64,000 nt of DNA, taken from Paraburkholderia elongata (GTDB lineage: Bacteria > Pseudomonadota > Gammaproteobacteria > Burkholderiales > Burkholderiaceae). The stretch is from assembly GCF_013177735.1 (NCBI RefSeq), contig NZ_WOEZ01000293.1, positions 1 through 64,000 of the forward strand. Direction: 5' to 3'. Below, piece by piece: positions 35,961-44,722 of this stretch (within the stretch, counting starts at the first letter, position 1; the number at the start of each line of letters is the position of its first letter). The translations under genes were made by a program, and so were the position numbers. The notes under the pieces are model-generated. The model saw only the letters and a list, made by a program, of their open reading frames with translations. It was not told where the DNA came from and did no database searches.

Positions 35961-37160
35961 TCACAGCACCACCGGCACTTCGGTCGCCGGTGGTGTATTG
36001 CGGCTGCGCCGGCAGCGGATCAAACCGTCGATCATCACCATGCCGACGCCGGGAATATCGCCGAGCTGCACGCTTTCCAGCAGGGTATCGGCGGCCGTGT
36101 GCTGCGCACGGTCCATGAAGACGAAGTCGGCAGGACGGCCTACTTCGATCAGACCCTGGCGCAAATTGCGTTGCCGCGCGGTGTTGCCGGTCGCGAAGCA
36201 GAAGGCGATCTCAGCGGGGATGTCGGCGAGGCTGGAGATCAGCGCGATCATCCGTAAAATGCCGAGCGGTTGCACGCCGGAACCCGCCGGGCTATCGGTG
36301 CCGAGAATGATCCGATGCGGACACTTCAATTCGATCGCATGACGTGCGGTGAGCAAGGCGATCCGCTCATTGCCGTTGTGAACGATCTCCAGCGCGCGGC
36401 TCGATTGCTCGCACAGATCGCATACGTGCCGATAGGAAAGCGACGTATGGCCGCCGTTGATGTGGCCGATCACGTCAGCGTCGGCGGCGAGCACCACGTC
36501 TCTATCGATCAGACCCGAGCCGGGAATCGACGGGCCGCCCGTGTGAATCGTGCTTTGAATGCCGTACTTGCGTGCCCACGCGACCATCTGCCCCGCTTCC
36601 TCGCCGCCTTTCACGCTGCCGAGACCCACTTCGCCGAGCAGCTTCACGCCCGCTTCCGAGAGCTCCTTGAAGTCTTCCTCGACCATGCCCTTCTCGATCA
36701 CCGGCGCACCCGCCATGACTTTCACGCCGCCACCGACACCCGCGCCACGCATCCCTTCGAACGAGCGTTGAGCTGTAATAGCAAGCGCCTTTACGCCGAT
36801 CACGTCTTTCGGACGACCAGGCAAATGCACTTCGCCGGCGGAGATCATCGTCGTCACGCCGCCGTTCAGATTCGATTCGATCCAGCCCATCTGATTCTGC
36901 CGCGGCGTCCAGTCGCCGAACACCGGATGCACGTGCGAATCGATCAGGCCCGGGGCGACCGTGGTGCCCTTGCAGTCGACGGTAGTCCGCGCACCTTCGA
37001 GGTCGCAATCCGCCTCCTTGCCGATCGCGAAGATCACGCCGTCGTCGATCACCAGCGTGTCAGCGTCGAGAATCGGCTGGTCGATGTCGCCGGATAACAG
37101 CAGACCGATGTTCGTTACGGCGACCTTGCCCGACAAGCCTGTCAACGTCTCTGCTGCCAT
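35961..37160 (-). CDS. Enamidase-like amidohydrolase
   Basis: A 399-residue amidohydrolase. Metal-site blocks are visible: APGLIDSHVHPVFGDWTPRQ, GEVGLGSV, STIHTGGPSIPGSG, ADVIGHINGG and ILGTDSPAGSG. The combination of GGVTTMISAGEVHLPGRPKD, LGILRMIALISSLADIP and C-terminal RSRNTPPA follows enamidase of nicotinate fermentation (Eubacterium barkeri type). That enzyme hydrolyses 1,4,5,6-tetrahydro-6-oxonicotinate to 2-formylglutarate and ammonia. The start is ATG 37160 with AAAGGAGA. Five 10-bp repeats lie just upstream. The assignment is from remembered family sequence, not a search. Confidence 0.75.
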   Translation of the reverse strand: MAAETLTGLSGKVAVTNIGLLLSGDIDQPILDADTLVIDDGVIFAIGKEADCDLEGARTTVDCKGTTVAPGLIDSHVHPVFGDWTPRQNQMGWIESNLNGGVTTMISAGEVHLPGRPKDVIGVKALAITAQRSFEGMRGAGVGGGVKVMAGAPVIEKGMVEEDFKELSEAGVKLLGEVGLGSVKGGEEAGQMVAWARKYGIQSTIHTGGPSIPGSGLIDRDVVLAADADVIGHINGGHTSLSYRHVCDLCEQSSRALEIVHNGNERIALLTARHAIELKCPHRIILGTDSPAGSGVQPLGILRMIALISSLADIPAEIAFCFATGNTARQRNLRQGLIEVGRPADFVFMDRAQHTAADTLLESVQLGDIPGVGMVMIDGLIRCRRSRNTPPATEVPVVL

Positions 37161-37170
37161 CTGCCTCTCC

Positions 37171-37220
37171 TTTTGCAACGGTTTGCAACGGTTTGCAACG
37201 GTTTGCAACGGTTCGCAACG
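37171..37220. repeat. 10-bp tandem repeat at the enamidase ribosome-binding site
   Basis: Five units of GTTTGCAACG (first TTTTGCAACG, last GTTCGCAACG) occupy 37171-37220 and end one base before the AAAGGAGA site of the enamidase gene. The three middle units are identical. The array lies in the untranslated gap after the livF-type gene. Confidence 0.85.
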
Positions 37221-37273
37221 ACTGCCCGGCGCCGCGTGTGTGCGTACCCTGCACGCCTCGTGCGCCGACGGAA

Positions 37274-37987
37274 TCACACACTCAGATAAGCGCGCCTCAC
37301 TGTTTCGTTCTTTGCGAGTTCGCCGATCGTGCCGCTAAAGCGGATCTGTCCTTTCTCGAGGACGTACGCGCGGTCGCTGACCAGCTCGGCGAAATGCAGG
37401 TTCTGTTCGGACAACAGAATCGAGAGCCCTTCGCGCTTGAGTTCGAGAATCATGTTCGCCATCTGCTCGACGATCACGGGCGCGACGCCCTCGGACGGTT
37501 CGTCGAGCAGCACCAGATACGGATTGCCCATCAGCGTGCGTGAGACGGTGAGCATTTGCTGCTCGCCGCCGCTCATCTGGCCGCCTGGGCGTTTCGGCAT
37601 TTCGCCGAGATTGGGGAACAGGCGGAACAGCTTTTCCGGCGTCCATTGCGGCGCGCCTTCGCGCGGCGGTTGACGGCCGGTGTCGAGGTTTTCCATCACC
37701 GTCAGATCGGAGAACACGCGGCGGTCTTCGGGGACGAAACCCATGCCCATGCGTGCGATCCGATACGGCTGCAACGCCGTGATGTTTTGTCCGCGAAAAC
37801 GCACTTCGCCCTGACGGCGCGGCAGCAACCCCATCACTGCTTTCATCGTCGTCGATTTGCCGGCGCCGTTGCGGCCCATCAGCGCGACCACTTCGCCGCG
37901 GCCGACTTCGAGGCCCACGTCGAACAGAATATGCGCGCGGCCATAGAACGCATTGAGGCCGGAGACTTTCAGCATCGGTTCGCTCAT
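37274..37987 (-). CDS. LivF-type ABC transporter ATP-binding protein
   Basis: A 237-residue ATPase. Walker A is GRNGAGKSTTMKAVMG, the signature is MSGGEQQMLTVSRTL, and Walker B is YLVLLDEPSEGVAP. Length and wording match the LivF branch of branched-chain-type importers. It overlaps the LivG-type gene by four bases. It powers import together with the proteins encoded at 37984-40730 and the binding protein at 30379-31587. Confidence 0.9.
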   Translation of the reverse strand: MSEPMLKVSGLNAFYGRAHILFDVGLEVGRGEVVALMGRNGAGKSTTMKAVMGLLPRRQGEVRFRGQNITALQPYRIARMGMGFVPEDRRVFSDLTVMENLDTGRQPPREGAPQWTPEKLFRLFPNLGEMPKRPGGQMSGGEQQMLTVSRTLMGNPYLVLLDEPSEGVAPVIVEQMANMILELKREGLSILLSEQNLHFAELVSDRAYVLEKGQIRFSGTIGELAKNETVRRAYLSV

Positions 37988-38793
37988 TGCAGCGCCCCTT
38001 GTCCTTGATGGCCGCCGGCCGCTTCGTGCAGCGGAGCGCGTGGCTGGAAGGTCTTGCCGGTGCCGAAATAGACTTCCTGCACGCGTGCGTCGTTGCGGAT
38101 CGTTTCGGCGTCGCCCTCGGCGATCAGCTTGCCACGTGCGAGCACGATCATGCGATCGGCGTACGCGAATACAACGTCCATGCTGTGCTCGGTAAAGAGC
38201 ACACCGATCTTGTGCTCGGTGACGAGACGCTTGGTCAGCGCCATCAGCGCGTTGCGCTCCTTTGGCGCCATGCCGGCAGTGGGCTCGTCCATCAGCAGCA
38301 ACTTCGGCCGGTTTGCCAGCGCGATAGCGAGTTCTACGCGTTTGACGTCACCGTAGGCGAGCACGCCGCAGGCGCGGTTCGCGTCTGCGCCCATGCCGAC
38401 TTGTTCGAGCAGCGTCATGGCTTCATCGGCATAGCGCGAGCCCGCAGGTTTCCACAGACCGAATGTCTTGCGTTCACGCGACACCAGGGCCATCTGCACG
38501 TTCTCGAGTACGGTCATCGAATTGAAGGTCGCGGCAATCTGAAACGTGCGGCCGACGCCCAGCCGCCAGATATCGCGTGGCCGCATGCCGACCAGTTCAT
38601 GATCGTCGAGACGAATCGAGCCGGACGACGGCTGCAGTTGCCCGTTGACCATGTTGAAGCAGGTCGACTTGCCCGCGCCATTCGGACCCAGCAGGGCGAG
38701 CAGTTGACCGGCTTCAAGATCGAAGGAAACATCGTCGACCGCTTTCAGACCGCCGAACGACTTGGAGAGGCCGGACACGCGCAGCAAGCTCAT
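37984..38793 (-). CDS. LivG-type ABC transporter ATP-binding protein
   Basis: A 269-residue ATPase with Walker A GPNGAGKSTCFNMVNG, the LivG-like signature GDVKRVELAIAL in place of LSGGQ, Walker B LLLMDEPTAGMAP and the LivG C-terminal tail VQEVYFGTGKTF. It overlaps both neighbours by four bases (ATGA), so expression is tightly coupled. It forms the second nucleotide-binding subunit of the importer. Confidence 0.9.
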   Translation of the reverse strand: MSLLRVSGLSKSFGGLKAVDDVSFDLEAGQLLALLGPNGAGKSTCFNMVNGQLQPSSGSIRLDDHELVGMRPRDIWRLGVGRTFQIAATFNSMTVLENVQMALVSRERKTFGLWKPAGSRYADEAMTLLEQVGMGADANRACGVLAYGDVKRVELAIALANRPKLLLMDEPTAGMAPKERNALMALTKRLVTEHKIGVLFTEHSMDVVFAYADRMIVLARGKLIAEGDAETIRNDARVQEVYFGTGKTFQPRAPLHEAAGGHQGQGALQ

Positions 38794-40730
38794 AGCCCCT
38801 CCTTGATCGCCGTACTCCGTGATGGCGATGAGGCACGCTCTTCCGCCTTATCCACCGTATCGTCGCCAAAACGCTCACGAATGAAACCGACGATACCCTG
38901 CGGAAACGCGATCACCAGCAGCAGGATCGTGAAGCCCAGCAGCGCCTGCCAATAGTCGGTTTGCCTCGCGACGGTGTCCTGCAGCCACGTGAATACAGCG
39001 GCGCCGACGATCGGGCCAGTCAACGTCTGCAAGCCGCCCAGCAGCACCATCACGAGGCCATCCACCGAGCGGCTCACGCTGATCACCTCGGGTGAAATCG
39101 TCCCCTTGGAGAAGGCATAAAGCGATCCGGCGAGCCCGCAAAACAGCGACGCGACGACGAACGCCGCCCACTGCACGCGTTTCACGTCGATGCCGATCGC
39201 CTCGGCGCGCAGCACCGAATCGCGCGACGCCCGCATTGCATAGCCAAGCGGCGAGAACAGCATCTTGCGCAGCAGCCACACACCGATCACAGCGCAGACG
39301 AGCGTCAGATAGTAAAAAGCCACCGGCGACGACAACCAGTTCGACGGCCACAAGCCGAGAATGCCGTTACTGCCGCCCGTCACGTCGTCCCACTGGAACA
39401 CGACCGACCAGACGATCTGCGCGAACGCGAGCGTCAGCATCGCGAGATAGACGCCTGAGAGGCGCACGCAAAACCAGCCGAACACGAGCGCGCCTGCCAC
39501 TGCGAGCAAAGGCCCGAGCAGCAACGCGGCTTCCATCGGCAAATTGAGGACCTTGAGAAACAACGCGGCGCCGTAGGCGCCCAGGCCGAAGTACGCGGCG
39601 TGGCCGAACGAATGCATGCCGCCGGGGCCCATGATGAAATGCAGACTCGTTGCGAACAACACGGCGATCAGGATTTCAACCAGCAGCACAGGCATGTAGG
39701 GAAACGCATTGGCCGCAAGCGGCGCGAGTATCAGCACCAACAAAGCGATTGCCGCCAACCACTTCAGGCGTTTGCCCGCGGGCCTCAATGGCGCTTCAGG
39801 CGCAGCCATGCCACGCACCGCGGCGCTCGCCTTCCCTAGCAAGCCCCAAGGCCGCACCACCAGCACCACCGCCATCACGACAAATTCCGCAACGAGCGTA
39901 AAGCGGCTCAACGACAGATCGATACCGAACACCGATACATGCCCGATGCCGATACAGAGCGCCTTGATCTCGGCGATCAGCAGTGCCGCGACGAACGCGC
40001 CAGGAATCGACCCCATGCCGCCGACCACCACGACGACGAACGCATTGCCGATGGTCTCCAGATCCAGCGACAGATTCGCCGACATCCGCGGACCTTGCAG
40101 CGCACCGCCCAAACCAGCGAGAAACGCGCCGACGAAAAACACGCCGGTGAACAGCCACGCCTGATTGATACCGAGCGCGCCGAGCATCTCGCGATCCTGC
40201 GTCGCGGCGCGCACCAGCGTGCCCCAGCGGGTACGCGTCAACGCATACCAGAGCAGCAGCAACACCACCGGCCCGATCACGATCAGCGCAATATCGTAGG
40301 TCGGCAGCGGATGACCGAGAAAATCGACCGCGCCCGCCAGATGCGGCGCACGCGGTCCGAACAGGTCTTCCGGGCCCCACAGCCACAGCGCGGCGTCGCG
40401 AAAGATCAGCACCAGCGCGAATGTCGCCAGCAGGTGAAACAACTCGGGCGCGTGGTAGATGCGCCGTAACACGATCATTTCGACCAGCGCGCCGAGCACC
40501 GCAACCACCAGCGCGGCAGCCAGTACCGATAGCCAGAACCCACCCGCCGTATGGCCGAAACGGCTCGCGATGCTGTACGCGACATAGATGCCGAACATAT
40601 AGAACGAGCCATGCGCGAAGTTGACGATGCGCGTCACGCCGAAGATCAACGACAAACCAGCGGCGACGAGAAACAGCGTCGACGCGTCGGCAAGTCCGTT
40701 GACCAGCTGTACCAGCAAATTCGAAAGCAT
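38790..40730 (-). CDS. Fused LivH-LivM permease
   Basis: A 646-residue membrane protein made of two permease domains usually encoded separately. Residues about 1-300 are LivH-like (LFLVAAGLSLIFGVTRIVNF, then GGMGSIPGAFVAALL). Residues about 330-620 are LivM-like (FGHAAYFGLGAYGAALFLKV, ASRDSVLRAEAIGIDVKR, GGLQTLTGPIVGAAVF). The fusion would give fixed stoichiometry of the two half-pores. It ends with a charged cytoplasmic tail. Start 40730 lies 18 bases after the upstream DUF1185 gene. Confidence 0.9.
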   Translation of the reverse strand: MLSNLLVQLVNGLADASTLFLVAAGLSLIFGVTRIVNFAHGSFYMFGIYVAYSIASRFGHTAGGFWLSVLAAALVVAVLGALVEMIVLRRIYHAPELFHLLATFALVLIFRDAALWLWGPEDLFGPRAPHLAGAVDFLGHPLPTYDIALIVIGPVVLLLLWYALTRTRWGTLVRAATQDREMLGALGINQAWLFTGVFFVGAFLAGLGGALQGPRMSANLSLDLETIGNAFVVVVVGGMGSIPGAFVAALLIAEIKALCIGIGHVSVFGIDLSLSRFTLVAEFVVMAVVLVVRPWGLLGKASAAVRGMAAPEAPLRPAGKRLKWLAAIALLVLILAPLAANAFPYMPVLLVEILIAVLFATSLHFIMGPGGMHSFGHAAYFGLGAYGAALFLKVLNLPMEAALLLGPLLAVAGALVFGWFCVRLSGVYLAMLTLAFAQIVWSVVFQWDDVTGGSNGILGLWPSNWLSSPVAFYYLTLVCAVIGVWLLRKMLFSPLGYAMRASRDSVLRAEAIGIDVKRVQWAAFVVASLFCGLAGSLYAFSKGTISPEVISVSRSVDGLVMVLLGGLQTLTGPIVGAAVFTWLQDTVARQTDYWQALLGFTILLLVIAFPQGIVGFIRERFGDDTVDKAEERASSPSRSTAIKEGL

Positions 40731-40748
40731 CGCGACCCTTAAAATAAC

Positions 40749-41333
40749 TCAGCGCAAACCGTCTTCGCCCTTGATCTCACTCACTTGCAAGCCGCCGACG
40801 CGCGGCAGCGGCCGGCCTGAAGCCGTCACCGCGACCGCCACGACGATTTCATTCGCGCGAGGCGCGTCCGACACCCGCGCCTCGATCGCGTCGAAATGAC
40901 TGCGCACGAAGGCGGCGTCCTTGTGGCCTAGCGGCACGTCGATCGCGGTGCCGAGCGTGCCCATTTTTTTCGCCGACGGCACCAGCGCCGCGCCCTTTTC
41001 AACCGCAACTCGCAGCGGGGCGCCGAGCTTGGGGTGCAGGATCGCGGCCGCATGTTCGAGTTCGCCCGCTTCGCCGACGATTGCCGCCTTGCCATAGCTT
41101 TGCGCTTCGCCCGGTTTGATGCCTAGCGCTTCCACGCATTTGTTGCCGAGCAATGCGCCCAGTTCCTCGCCGGCTTCGATCAGCGCGTCCAGCTTGGGCT
41201 CGTAGCGACCCGCATACGGATTGTCGATCACCGCAATCGCGACTGCACGGCGTGTCGGCGGCTCGACGGCCTGCCCCATTTCAATGCGTGTTTCATCGAC
41301 CTGCACGATCAGCTTGCGAAGCTTGATTGCCAT
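40749..41333 (-). CDS. DUF1185 ('amino acid synthesis') family protein A
   Basis: A 194-residue protein of Pfam AA_synth/DUF1185, a family without an established reaction. Shared blocks are IDNPYAGRYEPKLD, SYGKAAIVGEAGELEHAAA, VPLGHKDAAFVRSHFDAIE and the C-terminal ISxKGEDGLR-like tail. A paralogue lies 120 bases upstream, and the two may form a mixed complex. Its place among reductase, hydroxylase and enamidase genes suggests a role in the same heteroaromatic pathway, perhaps on the ring-opened product. That is inference. Confidence 0.75.
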   Translation of the reverse strand: MAIKLRKLIVQVDETRIEMGQAVEPPTRRAVAIAVIDNPYAGRYEPKLDALIEAGEELGALLGNKCVEALGIKPGEAQSYGKAAIVGEAGELEHAAAILHPKLGAPLRVAVEKGAALVPSAKKMGTLGTAIDVPLGHKDAAFVRSHFDAIEARVSDAPRANEIVVAVAVTASGRPLPRVGGLQVSEIKGEDGLR

Positions 41334-41453
41334 TTCACTCTCCGGGTTTCGATGCGAGTTCTGCCTGATGGCCTCGGCTTATTGCTTCAGCGCATTGCAT
41401 CAATTCAGTGCTTCAATTCAATACATAAGCGCATTGCGTGGATCAAGCGCCGT

Positions 41454-42044
41454 TCAGCGCAAGCCGTCCTTGCCCACAATCGCCTCTTTAGCAAGCCCGC
41501 CGACGCGCGCATGCACACGCTGGCCCGTGCTCATCACGAGGATATACACCAGTTCGTCCGCGGCTGGGGCACCCGGCACACGCACTTCGATCGCATCGAA
41601 ATGGCTGCGCACGTAGCTCGCGTTGACATGCGTCAGCGGCACATCGAGCGCAGTGGAAGGCGCGCCGACTTTCTTGGTCGACGGCACGATCGCATTGGTC
41701 GGCACGCCGTTTTTCTCCAGCAATTCGCGCATCGCATAGCCACCGGGCACATGCCACAGCGCGCCATGCTCGAGTTCGCCACGCGAGCCGACGATTGCGC
41801 CTTTGCCGTAGCTTTCGATCGACGCATGCGGCACGGCCATCGCCGCCAGTAGCCGTTGCGCCATGTCGAAGCCGATCGGCTTGAGCGCTTCCATGGCGTG
41901 TTCGATTCTGGCTTCGTACCGGCCGGCGAACGGATTCGTCATCACCGCGGCAATCGCACCGCGCCGCAGCGGCTGCGCGAGTGCGGGGCCGAATTCGTGG
42001 AAAATGTCTTCGACGTGCGTCAGCACGCGGCGTATTTCGAACAC
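41454..42044 (-). CDS. DUF1185 ('amino acid synthesis') family protein B
   Basis: A 196-residue paralogue of the neighbouring DUF1185 protein with the same blocks: MTNPFAGRYEARIEHAMEAL, SYGKGAIVGSRGELEHGALW, VPLTHVNASYVRSHFDAIEV, and a C-terminal EAIVGKDGLR. Identity between the two is clear but moderate, so the duplication is old and both copies are kept. Its start lies 25 bases inside the end of the UPF0280 gene. No signal or membrane segment is present. Confidence 0.75.
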   Translation of the reverse strand: MFEIRRVLTHVEDIFHEFGPALAQPLRRGAIAAVMTNPFAGRYEARIEHAMEALKPIGFDMAQRLLAAMAVPHASIESYGKGAIVGSRGELEHGALWHVPGGYAMRELLEKNGVPTNAIVPSTKKVGAPSTALDVPLTHVNASYVRSHFDAIEVRVPGAPAADELVYILVMSTGQRVHARVGGLAKEAIVGKDGLR

Positions 42045-42958
42045 GGAGCCTCCGTTGTTATTTCAGCGCGATTCCTGAACAACGCGCCTTGGCGATGAGT
42101 ACCCGCCACACGCACCCGCCCTTGCAGGAACAGCGCGGCGCCTTCGATCAAACCTTGTTTTTGTAGACGCTGCGCGGCTTCGAAACCACGCGCCAGCGCG
42201 AAATCGATCAATGGTTGCGGCAAGGCCGGCACGTCGACGGTCACGAGCATGTCACCAAGATCGCTATCGTCCTTCAACGAGGAAGCCGGCCTGCGCACGA
42301 TGCCCGCATGGTCCAGATTGACGGCGTTAGCGATCATCGTCGCGGCGGCATCGGCGGCGGCGGCGTTGCGGGCGAGCACGGTCACGCTGTCGGCGATGCC
42401 GAGGCTAAAGCTGCGCCCACGCCAGCCGCTTGTCGCGACGCCGCGAATCGGCATGGTAGCGTCAAGCGTCAGGTTTGCGTCCAAAGCTTGATCCCCTGAC
42501 AGCCTCGTGCCGGAGAACACCGCCACATCAGCGAACACGCCCACGCGGTACTGCTGACCTTCGGTCAAATAGAGTGCGATGTCGCCGCCGTTGTTGATAA
42601 AGGCGCGCGATATGCCTTCACGCGCGAATGCCGTGATCAATTCGTCAGCGACGCTGCCTGCAACGGCCGCCATCGGCGTGATGTAACGCGAGCGGTGAGG
42701 ATGACATGCACTCCACATGCGGCAGGCTACTGGACCTTTCAACGCACAATCGCTATGAGCCGCATTGCTCGGCACAGGCTGCCGAAGCAGTTTCAACTCG
42801 CCGACCAACTCAGGCAACACGTCAACAAAGCGCGCCCAGCAAACCGCGTAAGCAGCCTGCACCGCCGAGGGTTCGCCGTCCGCGCTAAGGATCAGATCGA
42901 TCGGCCCATGCTGCCAATGCCAGCGGGCCGCGTCGAGCTGGGAGCGGGTTGCGTTCAT
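42020..42958 (-). CDS. UPF0280 family protein
   Basis: A 312-residue protein of UPF0280. Recognisable blocks are PMAAVAGSVADELITAFARE, RAFINNGGDIALYLTEGQQY and RSFSLGIADSVTVLARNAAA, followed by ADAAATMIANAV. UPF0280 proteins are structurally related to ApbE-type flavin transferases as I recall, and the NNGGDI and ADAAAT wording agrees. The adjacent 6-hydroxynicotinate reductase family carries a covalent flavin, so a role in attaching it is plausible. Start ATG 42958 is chosen 40 bases after the reductase stop; a longer upstream frame overlaps the reductase. Confidence 0.7.
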   Translation of the reverse strand: MNATRSQLDAARWHWQHGPIDLILSADGEPSAVQAAYAVCWARFVDVLPELVGELKLLRQPVPSNAAHSDCALKGPVACRMWSACHPHRSRYITPMAAVAGSVADELITAFAREGISRAFINNGGDIALYLTEGQQYRVGVFADVAVFSGTRLSGDQALDANLTLDATMPIRGVATSGWRGRSFSLGIADSVTVLARNAAAADAAATMIANAVNLDHAGIVRRPASSLKDDSDLGDMLVTVDVPALPQPLIDFALARGFEAAQRLQKQGLIEGAALFLQGRVRVAGTHRQGALFRNRAEITTEAPCSKYAAC

Positions 42959-42998
42959 TGTGTTCGTCGCTCTCGTCGCATCGGTCACGTTGTCGCCG

Positions 42999-44606
42999 TT
43001 AGCCGAGCATCGGCGGCATGGCGGGCGGCCACGGGTTGTCCGGATTACGCGCCAAAGTTCTGCGCGCGAGCGGCGCCCCTTCCGTATGCTCCGGCCCGTT
43101 CGCCAGTACGCTTGCCAGCGAACGCACCGCGTCGAGATGGCCGCCGAGATCGCGATATGCGTCATACGTCATGGTGAATTCAATCGGCGCGACGATCGCG
43201 GGCGTCGGCACAGTGCCAAATGATCGATCGGGCATACGCGAAACATCCACCATTACGGTGATGCCGCCACCCGGCCACACATAGGCGGGCGCCCCGCCAC
43301 ATGTTACGTTGACCAGTTTCTGTTTGATAGCGCGTGTGAGCAGCACCGGATTCTCCGTTGCTCCCGCTCGCAAACTGCCGCCCGCGCCGCCGAGAAACAA
43401 CACCGTCGCGAGCGAAGGCTCGCAGTTCTCGCCGATCCGTTCGACCGTGCGGCGCACGGCATTCGGCATGGTTGCGATACGCGGCACGAGGTCCTGATCG
43501 AGTTCGTACCACTGCGCGTGTTCGCCGGTGGTCGACACCATCAGCAAGCGCATGCCTGGTTTCGCCACGGCGGGATCGAAGCCTTCGACAATCGCCAGCG
43601 GGTCCTGAATGTCGGTGCCGCCCCAACCGGTGCCGGGATTCGCGACCTGGAAATAGCGGCCCGGGGTCGATTTGCGTCCGCGAATCTTCAGACCTGAGCG
43701 CGTCATGCCGAGGCAGCGGCCCGCCTGATGTTCAGTGAGCACGCCGGTGATGTGATCGTCGACCACCACTACCTCGTCCGCGTGGCCGAACCATTGCTTC
43801 GCAAAAATGCCGATGGTGGCCGACCCACAGCCCACCCGCATACGCTGCTCTTCGACGCCGTCGACAATCGGCGCCGCGCCCGCTCGAATCACCAGACTTG
43901 CACCGCCGTCGATGGCCAACTCCACCGCTTCCTTGTTGCCAAGCGCGAGCATCATGTCGCACGTCACGCGGCCTTCCTTCTTGCTGCCGCCGGTCAAATG
44001 ATGGACACCGCCGAGGCTCAGCATCTGCGAGCCGTACTCCGCCGTCGTCACATGGCCGACGATCTCGCCGTGGCAACGCACGTTCGATTGCTCCGGCCCG
44101 AGAAAGCGGTCGGTATCGATCTTCACCTTGAAACTGCAATAGCTGAAAATGCCCTCGGTGACGACGGTGATCATGTCGACGTCATCGAGCTTCGAGGAAA
44201 CGATGAAAGGCGCGGGCTTGTAGTCAGGATACGTGGACGATGCGCCAATGCCGGTGACGAAGAGTGCCTGTTCCGCAACAGGATCGTGTACTTCGGACGA
44301 TGCACCAAATTCGACCGTAGCCTCCGCGCTGCCTGTGATCGCTTCGGGCGAACCCGCAGCGCGCGACAGAAACACCACAGGGTCCACGCGAATCAGCCGC
44401 CCATCCGCATTCGCATAACGATCGCATGCGCCAGTGCGGCCTTCCGATATCTGGCACAACACCGGGCACGCATTGCATTCAATCTTGTTCGACGCCATCC
44501 GCTCGCTGCGCGGCATCGCTTTCTCGAGCACGGTCGGACCTGGCGTCGAGGCGGTTTCGCCGTCGACGCTGTCCGCACCGAAATCGACCTTCGTATGTTC
44601 TGTCAT
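42999..44606 (-). CDS. 6-hydroxynicotinate reductase-like iron-sulphur flavoprotein
   Basis: A 535-residue protein matching 6-hydroxynicotinate reductase, which reduces 6-hydroxynicotinate to 1,4,5,6-tetrahydro-6-oxonicotinate. Cysteines at 44, 47, 51 and 61 (ECNACPVLCQ, GACDRY) form a [4Fe-4S]-type motif. GRKSTPGRYFQVANPGTGWG and GGAPAYVWPGGGITVMVDVS are family blocks. AGATENP at about residue 415 holds Thr417, a candidate flavin attachment site. The E. barkeri enzyme is known to contain a covalent flavin and several Fe-S clusters. ATG 44606 is used; an upstream ATG eight codons away is possible. It is the first gene of the operon. Confidence 0.75.
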   Translation of the reverse strand: MTEHTKVDFGADSVDGETASTPGPTVLEKAMPRSERMASNKIECNACPVLCQISEGRTGACDRYANADGRLIRVDPVVFLSRAAGSPEAITGSAEATVEFGASSEVHDPVAEQALFVTGIGASSTYPDYKPAPFIVSSKLDDVDMITVVTEGIFSYCSFKVKIDTDRFLGPEQSNVRCHGEIVGHVTTAEYGSQMLSLGGVHHLTGGSKKEGRVTCDMMLALGNKEAVELAIDGGASLVIRAGAAPIVDGVEEQRMRVGCGSATIGIFAKQWFGHADEVVVVDDHITGVLTEHQAGRCLGMTRSGLKIRGRKSTPGRYFQVANPGTGWGGTDIQDPLAIVEGFDPAVAKPGMRLLMVSTTGEHAQWYELDQDLVPRIATMPNAVRRTVERIGENCEPSLATVLFLGGAGGSLRAGATENPVLLTRAIKQKLVNVTCGGAPAYVWPGGGITVMVDVSRMPDRSFGTVPTPAIVAPIEFTMTYDAYRDLGGHLDAVRSLASVLANGPEHTEGAPLARRTLARNPDNPWPPAMPPMLG

Positions 44607-44722
44607 GGTGGGGTTCCCATACGACGACATTACAATCGGTCCTGCCCGGCTGACGAATAACCCCTGTTTAAAGGGACTTTCGCGTGATCCGCATTTTTCC
44701 ATGTTGCGGTCACTCACCGTTC

